A DNA stretch of 64,000 nucleotides from Puffinus mauretanicus (taxonomy: Eukaryota > Chordata > Aves > Procellariiformes > Procellariidae): positions 1,736,001-1,800,000 of the forward strand of contig JAJKFH010002273.1 of the NCBI GenBank assembly GCA_023333565.1, in the 5' to 3' direction. A model generated the notes under the pieces. That model ran no database searches. It was not told the origin of the DNA and was given only the letters and a program-made list of their open reading frames with translations. Shown here piece by piece: positions 1 through 13,285 of the stretch (positions within the stretch are counted from its first letter, which is position 1; every line of letters starts with the position of its first letter). Position numbers and translations under genes: made by a program.

Positions 1-1002
1 GAGCCCAAGGTGAATGGAGTTAAATCCAGTTGGCAGCTGGTCACGAGCAGTGTTCCCCAGGGCTCAGTATTGGGGCCGGTCCTGTTCAATATCTTTATCA
101 ACGATCTGGATGAGGGGATCGAGTGCTCCCTCAGTAAGTTTGCAGATGACACCAAGTTGGGCGGGAGCGTTGAGCTGCTCGAGGGTGGGAAGGCTCTGCA
201 GAGGGACCTGGACAGGCTGGATTGATGGGCTGAGGCCAATTGTATGAGGTTCAACAAGGCCAAGTGCCGGGTCCTGCACTTGGGTCAAAACAACCCCATG
301 CAACGCTACAGGCTTGGGGAGGAGTGGCTGGAAAGCTGCCCAGAGGAAAAGGACCTGGGGGTGTTGGTCGACAGTCGGCTGAACATGAGCCAGCGGTGTG
401 CCCAGGTGGCCAAGAAGACCAATGGCATCCTGGCCTGTATCAGAAACAGTGTGGCCAGCAGGAGTAGGGAAGTGATCGTCCCCCTGTACATGGCACTGGC
501 GAGGCCGCACCTCGAATACTGTGTTCAGTTCTGGGCCCCTCACTACAAGAAGGACATTGAGGTCCAAAGAAGAGCAACGAAGCTGGTGAAGGGTCTGGAG
601 CACAAGTCTTATGAGGAGCGGCTGAGGGAACTGGGGTTGTTTAGCCTGGAGAAGAGGAGGTTGAGGGGAGACCTCATCGCGCTCTACAACTACCTGAAAG
701 GAGGTTGTAGCGAGGTGGATGTTGGTCTCTTCTCCCAAGTAACTAGGACAAGAAGAAATGGCCTCAAGTTGCGCCAGGGGAGGTTTAGACTGGACATTAG
801 GAGAAATTTCTTCACCGAAAGGGTTGTCAAGCATTGGAACAGGCTGCCGAGGGAGGAGGTTGAGTCACGGTCCCTGGAGTATTTAAAAGACATGTGGATG
901 TGGTGCTTAGGGACATGGTTTATTGGTGGACTTGGCAGTGCTAGGTTAACGGTTGGACTTGATCTTAAAAGTCTTTTCCAACCTAAATGATTCTATGATT
1001 CA
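1..1002 (+). mobile_element. CR1 LINE, 3' part (copy A), sense strand
   Basis: The sequence holds the 3' part of a CR1 non-LTR retrotransposon and runs off the left edge of the window. It begins inside the reverse-transcriptase domain, continues through the C-terminal part of ORF2, and finishes in a short 3' UTR with the CR1-type tail ATTCTATGATTC at about 988-1002. There is no poly(A) tail, as expected for CR1, which ends in short octamer repeats. It shares its 3' UTR wording (the stretch after GGTTTATTGGTGGAC) with the antisense copy at 15979-16935, so those two are the same subfamily. It is inactive: a stop codon, two in-frame deletions and a frameshift are visible in the coding part. The full 5' extent cannot be judged here. 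Confidence 0.95.
10..990 (+). pseudogene. CR1 ORF2 reverse transcriptase, C-terminal fragment, inactivated
   Basis: This is the decayed C-terminal half of the CR1 ORF2 polyprotein, which in intact elements carries an endonuclease and a reverse transcriptase. Visible RT landmarks are [18 protein letters not shown] followed by the catalytic FADD box (about codons 45-48 of this stretch). The frame is broken by TGA at 223-225, where the copy at 16 kb has CGA (Arg). That is a C-to-T change at a CpG, typical of methylation decay. After the stop the same frame continues to 990. It lacks four codons near 563 and two codons near 745 compared with the other copies. A one-base deletion near 879 shifts the last part, so the conserved VFKR-type end is read in the wrong frame. 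The open frame at 10 starts at GTG and is not a true initiation site. Confidence 0.92.
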
Positions 1003-1900
1003 TCCCGTAATCTGTTTTTGAAAAGGACACTTGTTTTTAAATTGTTCTATAGCTAGCTATATATTAGATTCTTGGCTTTTTACAATCGTCTTCATTCTTG
1101 CTTTTTTTCTCTAAGACTGCTGTCACTGGAGTAAATAATATATTCTTTATGGCTCATTTCAAAGTCTGTGTACTTCATACATGATAGGCCTCAGACGTGC
1201 TCTGGTTTTCTTCCCTTTTTCTTTGTGTTGCCATAATTGAAAAAAGTAGAGTATTTAAATAAATACCATAGTGAATACCTCTATCCAGATTTGCATCAAC
1301 TGCAAATTGACCCAAATAATACTATCTGCATTTTGTCCCATTATAATTTTAATTTGTAAATTCAGTTGTATTAGAGAATCTTACACTCGTGTCCTTTTCA
1401 GTTTCTCTTTGAACCAAGTAAATAATATTGTAGTTAATGAATTCTCATATACAGGACTTTATAATTTTACTTATGGCTGCCTGAAACCTGTAATCATCAA
1501 TCTTCTTTTTGTGTGAGTTTTTCTTGTGAATATATTGAACATTTTCCAGGCTCATTCCAGTTTTTCCCCTATAGTTCATAGTTAAAGTGAATACTTTTTT
1601 TTTAATCTCAATGCAGAATATATTCCACCCACGTGCCTGATTTTTGTTCATACTTTTCTTCAAAAGTGATGCCTTTTTCTGCTTCTGTTCTTCAATGATT
1701 TTACTCTCCTTGATCCCACATCATTTGCAAATATAATGATTACAGTCCTGCTTTCTTCCAGGGCTTTATAAGACCTAAATTTGCTGTTCCTCAGGGAAGT
1801 AAATTTTTCTAGTTTCTGTAACTCATGTTTATTATTATTTTTTAATTGCTATACCTTGTTTTATGCTTCCCTTGTCAAGTAGGTTAAGGTGTTTAAAAGC

Positions 1901-1919
1901 GTGTGTGTGTATATATATT
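1901..1919. repeat. (GT)n/(AT)n microsatellite
   Basis: Five GT units run directly into about four AT units. Short, simple and possibly polymorphic. Confidence 0.85.
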
Positions 1920-2719
1920 AAGATTTACTAATAAATGTGTAATGTAACTATTCATAGCCAAATTCGAGGAGTACTTTTTCACTTTCTCGTATTTAATTTG
2001 GGTAATTTTAGAAAATGCCATAAACTTTAAATTGTTTTTGTCTTTGTAATTCTGAGCGACGTCCCTTCTTTGGGGAATATTTTAAACCTTCAGGTCAATT
2101 GAAGTACAATATTACACTAACCAGCTATTGCATTGAAACCCAGTGCTCAGATTAATTTTGTAATTGTGGCAGTCTCATTTAATAGACTTGCAGTGCAATG
2201 AAAAAAAAGTGTGTATTGTGTTTTATGTATACTTGTGTGTACTTGAAATATTTTTGCAAGTGAAGCTTAGAAATAAAAAGCATAGAGAAGCAATTTCTTT
2301 TTTTTTGTAAAATATTTTTAATTTTAAAGAGAATTTTAGGATGAGAATGGATGGATTAGAAATGTTTCTTTAGGCTTTGAAATTTGAAGCTATTGCTTTA
2401 GGAAAAGTTTTCAGATTTTCCTAAGACATATTTGTTTAGAATATATAATAAAGTGTTCCCATAAAGCTTTGTGAAAATAAAGATATTGTGAGGACCAAAC
2501 CCAGAAACTCGGAGCACTTTACTTGGATGAAAATGTTGGCTTAGATGATGTAGAATTTGGGAAGAAGATTACTTTTTTAAATTTTAATTTTATTTTAAGG
2601 ACTCCCAGTAGACACTGAGGCAAATCCAGTTAGTGTAATATTAATAGGTTTAATGCTGTACAGCCAAATGCTACGTCTGGTTTTGCAGTGTTCTTTTAAC
2701 CGCCAACGAAGGCACTGAG

Positions 2720-2748
2720 GTGTGTGTGTGTGCGCGTGTGTGTGCGTG
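2720..2748. repeat. (TG)n microsatellite with CG interruptions
   Basis: An alternating TG tract of about 29 bp interrupted by CG dinucleotides (TGCGCG, TGCG). Alternating purine-pyrimidine of this kind can adopt Z-DNA, but no function is implied. Confidence 0.9.
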
Positions 2749-5700
2749 AAGAGTCACTCCTTGAATGGAGATCACAAACCTAAATTTTCTAGAAATAGCA
2801 GCTGAAGTGTAATTGTCCACAGGCTGTGATTATATTTCCTTTGAGTTTTCAGACAGATCACAAAAAACATTTACATTTATATACATTGCACAGATGGCAC
2901 TTTGCAACATATGTATTTTGGGCTGGTGTCAGAGTTTATTGGGTACACTTTTAAACTTGTGACCTCTGGCTATTATCATGGTCTTTGTATTTTGAGTTGC
3001 AGTGATTTCCTTTTTCTTCGTGAAACAATTTCTTATTGCTTCTTCTTTGTGCAATGCATGTGTGTTAAGAATTCTACCATGTAATTTCTGTTCTTTTTGT
3101 TCACATTACAGTAATCTGTATCTTATGCAAAAAAAACCCTAAATGTGAGGTGTACTATAGTAGTATTTTTTATTTAAAAATAATCTGTACATCTCAAGAT
3201 AAAATTTAAATATTAACTGCTCTGTAACAATATAAAAGTGCAATTGTTCTTTTTAGCATTTGTCATGAGAAAAAGTAAGAAATTAGAATTTTACATATGT
3301 GTATTTTTTTGGCCAGAGAGCTTTTTGTCCTTCCTCTCTTCTTGAGTAGTATTTAAGAGGACTGGACTTGTTGAGAAGATACTACATTGTCGTATGTACT
3401 CTGGGACGTAAGCATGTAACGATATAAGAGGTGATTTAAGAGATAATTTTGATTAAAGTTTTAAATAGAAATTCCCTAGTCATAAAAAATGAAAGATGCT
3501 TTTGAAACTTCCATCTCGGGGCTAAATTAAAAGGACTTATACAAGAATTCTAGAACTATAGGAACGTGGAAACTGGTCTTATTTTTCTTTGTTTAAGGAC
3601 ACACAGCTTTAAAACTTCCATAGCCTTCTGAGAGAGGTGTAGATGTCTTAATTTATAACCTCAGTTCCAGGCACTTCTAAATGACGTTTAGGACATTATG
3701 TATATATAATGGCAGTATTCATGACTGCGTGAGCTTTAATTTTCTGGAGTCTCAGCAATTATACAATTCTGCTAATCAAAATGAGGCATTCAATCCCTGG
3801 GGACGCTTTGTGGACGTTTGCTAAGGTGATTGCCGACATTGCGTTTTCCTCACGTTGCAGTTAAATAGAGCTGGTTTGACTGTGCCTCCATACACCCACT
3901 GCCACGTCCCATTTCTTCTGTCTGTTGGTGGCAGCTTCCAGAGTACCAACTTGTTTCATGTCGACTGCATGTTGGGCCCGGTAATAAATCACCAATGAAT
4001 AGCCAGCTCTGTACTTCTGTATTTAAAGCAGTCCTGAACATTGATTAATGTGGCTCTTCAGTGGCAGAACAATGCTTAAGGCACATATGCACATGAAAAG
4101 CTCCTCTAGTGCAAGAGATAGCTTTGTCCTATGTGCTCCCCCCCTCTCCCTTTAACTGATTCTCTTCCTGGGCTGGCCTGGACCTTGGCTAATTGATTAC
4201 CAGAACTTCAGCAGGCTGAGTTTGGCCTCAACCTGAGAGGGTAATGAGAACCTTTGGAAAGTCTGACTCTCCTCTGTGGAGATGCCAGCGGCACGTGTCC
4301 CAGCCAGCCATGCTCCTCATAGCCGCGAGGCCACTTACTAGTTGGGACCCCTGGCTGTATTTAATATGTAATTTAAAGACTTTTCTTTTGTTAAAATGGA
4401 TAATGAGCTTCAGTTGGCAGGTGACTAAATGGCTAAGACTCAATGCAGAGCGAGATTTTCGGGTTTGGTTTGGGGTTTTTTTTTGCCATTTTAGGCTTGG
4501 AAAAGGGTACAGAGGTAAGGAATGGGGATACATGAGTTCAGCAGTTCTCTCGCCTTGTGACAAGTTACTGTTCCTAACTTGCGGTGGTTTGTATACTCCT
4601 GCTTCCTTGAAACAACCCCCTGTGACAAGCCTTGGAGAGTAGGGCCTTTCCTGCCCTTGGGAGGCATCTCAGTTCATTAGCCTCAATTAATCTTCTGAGT
4701 ATTCCTGCACAATTCAGCCAATTCAAAGGAGCAAAGTCAACACAGAACAGGAGAGTATTATTACTCTTCTTAAAACTCTTCCATGCTTTCCACTACCTTA
4801 TTTTTAATTGTCTTCATATAGAATTCAAATGTATGTAAAAATAGATATAAAATGGCAGCTCCTTAGTGAATGTAAAAAGGTTACTACAAAGTAGTGACTA
4901 TCTAGTAAAGACAACTACCCTCTAACTTTTTAATTAGCAATATAGTTGGGATAGAGAAAACTGTTCTTCAGATTGCTGAGAATTTAATATAAAAAGTTTT
5001 CACCTTACCAGTTAGCAGCTTAAATCCTTCCTTTTGCTAGTCCACTGTGAAATAATTGTGTGATATGACAGGAGAGTAAATAAAGAAAAAGTATCTTTAA
5101 AGAAAACCCATATGCTAATTAGAAATGGCTGCAGTCTGAAATGTAGTTTTTCTATGATCACTGAAGTGCATGTTTGTTTGTATTATAGGTGTACTTACAA
5201 CGCACTTCATGCTGTATTTGTACAAAACTCAAATTGTGTTTATTTTTGCATTCCCATCGAATTTATATGCAAAAATATTACTGTTGAAATTGGTAACTAT
5301 AATTATAGGTGTAAATATTGTGTGTTTTCTTACTATTTAATGACTCATGAGTCATATATTTTTATTATTGTCTTGAGTATACATGAATATTTTTTTAATC
5401 TCTACTTCCAGAGGAATTAGCAATACCAAGGTGTTTTCTTTTCACTAGAACCCAAAGTTTCACTGGATCCCAAAGTTCTCATCATTTCAGGAATGTACTT
5501 TCGTTCTTTAATTAATTTTTGCTTCTTCTAAGTTCTTCTAACATTAATTTTGAATACAGAAAAATGCAGCAGCTTCCTCTCTCTGTTCATCTTGTCCCCA
5601 AATACAGGAGTCTTCAATGATCTCTTGTTTGAATATTCAGTACAAGAAAGAATTCTTTGTATTTCTTTGCAAAAGTTTGTCAGAGAGAAGTATTCTTTGT

Positions 5701-7152
5701 CACAAACAAGACACAGTAAAAATAATGGGGTTTAATATAGCTTGTAACTCTAAACTCTGATTCCTTTTGTCTTCTCTAGTCTTCAGTGTTCATCTGCTCT
5801 ATTCGTGACTTTTTTTTCCTTTTGGAAACCTCCATGTTTTGTAGGACTGTCCGAATTTCCACTAGTGGGTAGTGTTTTGGGGTTTTTTGCTTGTGATATC
5901 TTGACTGTGTCTTTAAATCTTCTTCAAAGTAGAGAAAAGGAAAAGCTAAGATCAGACATACCAATATTTGATTGATGTGCCCATTATAAAAATTCATCCT
6001 TTGTATTTATCTATCAAAATGTTAATGTTCTGATTATGTTTTAATGTGAATTTGACATGATAGAATGCTATAATTATGAAGTTTTGAAATAACCCGGTGG
6101 TTCTGTCTGAACTTGTATCTGGTTTCAAAGGGTAAGTCCTGTTTTGTACTTGTAAGTGCACTGGTGGTGTTTGATGCAAGAGGTGGCAACATGCTGAATA
6201 GATTTTGCTTTGGGAGGTTGGGACTGCAGCTCAAATCTCCTGGATTTTGGTATTTTGCACTCTGTGTCATTTGGAATCAATGTTCCAAAGAACATGGATG
6301 CTCTTCTGGAGAATCATTTTGAGGGGGAAACGATCAGAAAAAGGTTCACTTAATGAAATGGCCTTTTTTTTGAATGTGATAAGCTCATGGCACTTCCTAA
6401 AGAAGTACTTCGAATAGAAACTTAAGGCGGTGTCAGAAGAGACAATAGCAGTTTCCAGAAAAGACCCATTATAATATTTCTTCACTATCACTTAAGAAGA
6501 GAAAGAAGGGGCTGACTTGGAATATCCCAAGCCTCTTCCTGTTGTTAGCATCCGAACCCCTGTTACTCCATCCTCCCATCTGTCCTCTTGCACCTAGCTC
6601 ATGCTGTCTTCTTGATGTCTGACAACTGTATAGGATATGAGATTCAACTTTCTTTGGTTAAACTCTGCCAGCATAAGCCAAAGGACACTTAGCAAGACTG
6701 TGATTATATTGATGTTGACAAATACTATAGTGCAATAGGAGTGAAAAGGTTTGGGGTAAGGCCCCAACATCAGCTGTTTATGGCTTTTAGGCTTCTACTT
6801 TAAACTAGGTCAGATGCTTGGCCTGAATGATGTTAGCTCCTCTCCAGGACCCTGTCTTCTGTCTTAGCTTCATCTGAAGGGAATCCAGTTCACACATTGC
6901 AGGACTGCTATGCGATGCAAACTAAAATATACTAAGTGGGGGTGTTTGGGAGTAATTTCAAAAGCAAACTTATCTAAATTGAAAAACTAATGTATGCACA
7001 TGGTTTGACGCATAGCAGGGGTAACAAATACCTTATTATGTAGCTGAGCAGTCCTTTGACTGCGGAAGGTGACCTAGACAAGGAAATCCATCCTTAGTTT
7101 GCAAAATGAAGAAAAGCAAAGGAGTTTGAATTCCATCTACTCCTACATTACT

Positions 7153-7168
7153 GTTTGTTTGTTTGTTT
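7153..7168. repeat. (GTTT)4 microsatellite
   Basis: Four GTTT units in tandem within AT-rich sequence. Confidence 0.85.
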
Positions 7169-7360
7169 AATACATCTCCTTTCCTAATAAATCCCCGATC
7201 TAATATCATATAAGGAATGAAATCTATTGCTAGGGAGACTGGTAGGAAGATTTTTCTATCTACTTTTCTTTCATCATATTCATCTGCTTTCACTGCAATC
7301 TTGTTATGTAAGAAAAATACACAGGGCCTTGATGAAATACACTTATCCAAGGTAGTATTC

Positions 7361-7375
7361 TTTTTTTTTTTTTTT
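7361..7375. repeat. T15 homopolymer
   Basis: An uninterrupted run of 15 T. No retrocopy or target-site duplication was recognised around it. A comparable T14 run lies at 10836-10849. Confidence 0.85.
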
Positions 7376-10300
7376 GAGCTGTGTGGACTGTAATGATGCA
7401 GGACTCTTGTGAAACATTCAGGGAGATTCCCTTTTACATGGATATTCTTGTAAGGTGTTTATGCATTGCAGCACAAGCTTGGTTTGGCATTCTATGAATA
7501 AAATGGCCAGTTTCACTCTGGTTGAAAATGGACTGTTGATAAAGGAATCCCAAGGCTGTGTCTGAAACTGGATTTTCTGTAAATTAGCACATTATAGTAC
7601 CTCCCCAAGCTCTACATAATTAGCTTTTTCCGTTTTCATATGTTCATCAATTTGCATTCATTGAAGGATTTAGAAAATTGGATAAGATACAAAGTTAAAG
7701 CTTAAACCGATACTTAACAGTGAAAGCATTGTTAAAAAAAATCATGTAGACACAGTGGCAGTTACTGGCTGAAGCCAAAAATAGGATAATTTTGCTCTAT
7801 TGCTGATTTCTGCACCCAGCCATAAGCTTCATGCCTCTCCTAATTAACTTCATGCTGGTGAGCAGATTGAGAATGGCTCTAGTCATCGCTAAAAATGCCT
7901 GGAAACATGCTGGTTTACAGCCGTATGCAAAGTTGCTGAATTTTTTTTTTAATCACTGCCAAAAGCCACAAGACATAGATGCGTATGTTTCATGCTAATC
8001 ACAAAATAATAAGGTAATTGATAGTCAACAATTTAAAACAACAAACAGAGCGCATACTCTAAATCTGGCTGGCTGGTTTTAATTAATGCTATTGCCCACT
8101 GTTTGAGTGGAACCACAAAGGAAGTGGTGGGAACTTGGTTTTAAAAGAGAGGTCTTTTCCAAAATGTTGATAAAGCATTTAAATAACTCTTTATGTGTCC
8201 AGGAAGGCAGCTGAAGAACTGTCCTCCTTTCTCTGTTGCTCGCAATAGATGTGAAAAGCAAAAGCAAGGTTCTAGGAAGGTTAAACCCTGAGAAGGTCTG
8301 GGAAGAGTTTTGTTTCTTTCTTTCAGATTAGCTAATGCCTCTTAAGAAACTCACTTCAGGATTTGTCCAGATTGTCTAAGTGATGTTTTAAAATTAATTA
8401 TGCCTGTTCTAAGGGAATATCTGTGAAGCACATTCAGTTGTTTTTGAGGCTGCTATTCATCTACATCAAAAAGAAGCTGAGGATAGAAACAGTTGTGTGG
8501 TTGATGGAAAAGTAATAAGAAAATGCATATAGTTTACTAGAAGGGAAAGGAAAAAAGGTCCTGGCACTGAGGCACTGACAGATTAGGCAGCATTAGTATT
8601 CAGAATCAGCTAAGGGGATTTTATGGAGGGGTTTTAGTTGTAGTAATTCTGTCAGCTCTAGTAGCCAAAATTCTGGGCTACTATGAGATGTCAGAGGATT
8701 TTTGGTGGCACTCAGCCCTTCCAGTCATACTGGCACTTATACCATCCAATAAGTGTATAAAATTTGAATGACACATCTTCAATTAAAAGTCATATTTCCA
8801 TCAGTTATTCAATTTTCACTTTTCTCTGCTGGACAGTAACTTTTGATAAAATTCGATTCCTTTCTCTCTTCTGGAAGACCACTTGAATGATTCTGCTCTG
8901 TGAAGCATTAGACCACTGCCCTTGTTAGCTCAGCTAGTTTCATTTGTTTGTTTTGTTTGTCTGTGGGTGTTTTTCCATTTCTTTGTATGTTTATTTTTAA
9001 AGAAAGTGCGAGAGGACAGCCATAGAACTATGATGAAGAACCTTTCTCTTGTCTTCATTGTCTGCCAGTCCTCCCCTGTGGTAGTGTTTGCTCATAAAAC
9101 TTAAAATTTTAATATATGAAATGGTTGTTGCAAAGCCCTGCGACGAATGATTTATTAACTGGCTAGTTCTGGGTAAATTGATAAGATTCTTTTTCATTGG
9201 AATAACAACTATGATAACATTTTAAAAAAGCTCTCTTCGAGGAGGAGCTTGGGTAATTTTCCTCCTGGAAATGCTTTGGAAAGGAAGATTTTGTTCATTT
9301 GGCCAGATTAAGCAGTTATTATCAGGAGCAAAAGGCTTAAGGGTCCAGTATGGGCATGGAAAGTACATTTTCTAAGCTTTCCTTGTGTTTTGACAACCTG
9401 CATGTGACAATCCAGAAAAATTCCATTGCTCCTTTTTAGTTATCCTTTCTAATTAGAATGTAATTTTTAAAGATTACAGGGTTTCTGAGATGACTGTCAA
9501 AAAAAGATTTTTGTGTCTATTCTCTTGCTCCCATTAAACGGAGAATGATGTATCATTTTGCTTAATTGAGGTGTTGTTCTGGAGAAACTCTGAAGAAAAT
9601 TACCAACTTACTGAATTGGAAAATCTCAGCCTGTTTTTTTCCTTCTAGCACGATAAAATGGCTTCATTGGTGCAATATACTAGTACAAACTATTTCCTGA
9701 AGGAAATAAATAACTATGAAGAATAGATCTGTCAATGGCTACTAAATATGTAAGTCCAGATGCAAACTCTTTCAAACCACAGTTTCTGGCTGCCAGAAAC
9801 TGAACTCTATGTATTAGGAAAACAATAATTCTATTAAATCCGTTACTTAAGAATCTGCAACTCGCCACTAATGAGGATGTAATACTGGGCAAAGCAGGCC
9901 TTGAGCCTAGTCCTGCAAGGAAATATTTTGTATTCTTATGTTTTATAGGTAGAGATATTTTTGCTGTAGAGGCTAATGGAGAAACAACAAAGAAAATTAT
10001 TGTATGTGGCATTTTTTAAATATTCAAGAGAATTCAAACAGGGACATGAAGAATACGGCCTGGAGTCAAACTGAAGTGGCTTTACACTGTCTTTGAGCCT
10101 TTCAGATCCCCTGTTGCTTTGGGCTCCGTTTCATTACTTAGATAGCCTGCTGGGTAAATGCTTGATAAATTAAGCCTAACTCTTCTTTCTCATACCGATT
10201 TGCCTTTGGGAGAAGGGAAAAGAAGGTGACAGTGTTTTGCTCCTTCACTGAAATCCATGGCAATGGTAAATAACCCAGCTCCGGTGTTTGCCATTCTGCA

Positions 10301-13149
10301 GCCAACTTCTTGTGTCTGTACCTTCTGGATATGCTTGTAGCAGTAACAGAATGAAGCAAACCTTGCTCGCTCTTGCTGCTCCTGCTACAAGACTTGAGTA
10401 TCAACACTTGACGTTGCCATTAGACTCTGCCAAGGCCGACTGTGACAAAGGCATAAATGCGGGACTCTTAACAAACAGCGTTGGTGGAGGAAGTAGAATC
10501 TACCAGATTCGTTCCAGTTGTAAATAGTTCATTTGTCTAGCCCGAGAGCTTTTTTAATGCTGTATTTCTGAGAAAATAACAATATGAAGTTGTAACTATC
10601 AGGAAACTCAAACTGTCAGAGATTGTAATGAGCAGTTCAGTGGGGATGAGTGTAAAGCTGAAAGTGTCAGTTGAAAAGCATGCTTGGCAGAATCAGGAAA
10701 AAGAAACAATTAGGTTCCAGCTCACCTTTGGAATATTTTTTCTGCAGAAACATTAAGAGTTAAAATAATGACTTCCAACAGGTTTCTGAATCATCTGTTG
10801 GTTTGAGTTAGTGGATATTTCAAGGCCAGTTAAGATTTTTTTTTTTTTTAATATAGAGTCCAGAAACTACTGGCTTTAACTAATACTACTTTAATTACCA
10901 GTAAACATGACATTATTTTTGTATCTGCACCGCTGAAGATTATTATTTGCCTTTCAATTATGTTGCAGACAGAACTTAGATTTCCATTTCCTCCCACATG
11001 TAAGCTCTCAGAGTGTCCTTCAGAGATTTTTACTCAACAATTTTAATTTTTATAAATGTCCATGGAAAAGCTAAAATGCAGGTTAAGGCTGGACAAAAAA
11101 AAAATACTAAGGAGGCTGAAAAATTTCTGGAACCCAAAATATTGTACAAGTTCTATATTGCACTGTTAGATATTGTACAAATACATACTTTGTGTAGGAG
11201 CTGTGTAACTGGGGTGTAGAAAATCCATGCCTACGTATAGAAAATAAAAGTTGAGTATAGAACTTTCCATATTTCTTACTTTCTCTGCTGAACCCAAAGC
11301 AGACAATTTTTTTTATGTTACCTAGCGTACAGTTTAGCACTTGAATACTCCCACTGGCAGTAATGCTTTTATCAGCATAAGACGAATGAATGTTGCTGGA
11401 GAGTTGTTCCTTCTCACATGCAGTACTTACGATTTGAAAGATCAGTTTGCAGCTTCCTTAATACATGTATTATTTTTGAGCGTTTGCAATTAGATACATA
11501 GAGTTTGTGATAAGTTCTTGATATTTCTTTCCTGTGTCACTGACTCTGGCTGTCCAACTAAAAGCATATTTAAAATAACTAAGTCATATTAGGTTAAAAA
11601 ATAAAATGTACTACTGTGCTAGCTTTTTCAAGTAGCTGTTAGAATTTTGTTGTGGTGTAGATAAGCAAGGTATTTTAACATATGAAATATGGTAGGCAAA
11701 AGATAGAGAGAGAAGCAGTGTAGCAAGTGCCTAGTTTGTAGCAGTTCTTTGACTCACCAAGCAGGTAAAGGGAAAGAATTCAGTTTAGTACCCCCTTCGC
11801 TCTGTAGCATTGAGTTGGCTTTCAGAACAGCAAGGAAAGCTTCACTGTCCCCTGTTCTTCTAGGTGAGGTGTTGAAAATGGAAGCAAAGTTGGTCTGCCT
11901 TTGTTATTTGAGATTTTATTTTATGATCATAAAAATTTAAAATTAACCATGCAGAAGTTAAATTTCTAAAAATAGCAGTCTTGAAAGAATTTCTGCTGAA
12001 AAAAATTGTCTTCCTTCTGGTTTAGAGCTTTGGGAAAAGGGTTCCATAGCTTGTACTTTATTTTATTATTCTCACTGGCTAGCTTTGTGTCCTTGACTTT
12101 AAATGTATATGTACACCGTTACTAACAATTTTCTCTGTGTAAACATTTGAAGAGCAAACAGCAGTATCCTGTAAAGGGTAAGTGGATTTTCTGAGGTGAA
12201 TACCCTATAGGTAATGTGGACTTGAAAGAGCATTCCAGCAGACCTCTGACTTTTCCAAGGCTATCTCCAGTGCTCAGTTGTCCTTAGCCTTGCTCAGAAT
12301 TGTGCCATCACTTTTTTCTTCAAACTATTGGAGAAGCAAATAAACCTTGTCTCTACTGGGATTAATTTACTGCAGCCTGAAGCAGCAAATCTCTTCTGGC
12401 AACCATTCATAAGCTGAGTAAGCAGCACCCTCACATCTGTTGACAATGTGAGTTCATTGCAGAAGCCAGTATCTGAGAAGACACTAGAGTGTCCAGGATG
12501 GGAGAGGGAATATTAGTCACTAACAAGTGAGAGCTCTGAATTTAGACACTTAGAGTCAACTACTCACATTGTGGAACATGGATATGGTATTTGTCGTCCT
12601 CTGTTTCTCCACTATTTATGTAGCTCAGCTGAAAGACCAAAGATCATTATGCTGGGAGAAGCCTGTCCACTCTGGCTTGGCCAGTTACTGAATATTTACT
12701 TGATTAAAGTAATAGTTTTCGTTTTAGTGAATTTATTGAAATTTTAATCAAAACAAATCTTTTCAGGAAAGCTAATAGAACGCTGATTTTCAGAGCTACT
12801 TTAAAATCTAGCTCAAGTAATTAAATAAATTATGTTTGGGGATTTGCTTTTCTTTTGGATGGCCAGCTGTATCTTGCCAAATCGCTTTAAAACATTATTC
12901 ATTGTAATCAATCTTTGGTCCTCCACAGCAGTGCTAGACTAAACAAGGGATAACACTGAAAATCAAAATTAGGCTCAGTGACATAATCATTTTGGATACC
13001 TCAACATTTACTGACTTCAGTCATTTCCTTCTCCAGCTGAATTACTGCAAAACAATGATCATCTTTATTACTAAACAGTGCTTTGAAAAGGTACTTGCGC
13101 TTTCCCGGGGCACCAGAACGATCTGGTCTTGGGAATGCTACTGCAAGGT

Positions 13150-13285
13150 CCTGGAGACCTGACATTCACTTCCTGCTCCGTTATCTTGTACAACTTCGGT
13201 GTATCACTTTGACTTTTTATATGGCATTCTCTTAACTATAAGATTGGGATAGCAATGGACATTACATTTAATATTTCCGTAGTCT
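13150..13285 (+). mobile_element. Ancient MIR-like (CORE-type) SINE remnant
   Basis: The stretch follows the order of an amniote MIR element. A GGAGACCTGACATTC block matches the usual 'GGAGACCTGGGTTC' part. It is followed by a diverged CTTGTACAACTTCGG and ATCACTT segment, where MIR has the GTGACCTTGGGCAAGTCACTT core. A final TATAAGATTGGGATAGCAAT sits where MIR has TGTAAAATGGGGATAATAAT. The match is position-by-position with correct spacing but strongly decayed, as expected for a SINE older than the bird-mammal split. The A and B box part upstream is not clear, so the left boundary is approximate. Confidence 0.6.

Larger units (their letters stand above)
1003..13149. other. Unique AT-rich non-coding sequence, no gene seen
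   Basis: About 12 kb of AT-rich sequence without a recognisable exon, RNA gene or full mobile element. The open frames here are at most about 130 codons, do not resemble known proteins, and show no paired splice signals I would trust. It contains scattered T-runs and small dinucleotide repeats listed separately. A mildly GC-richer patch lies at about 4160-4360 and could be a conserved non-coding element, but conservation cannot be judged from one sequence. It is most simply intergenic or intronic DNA. Confidence 0.7.
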
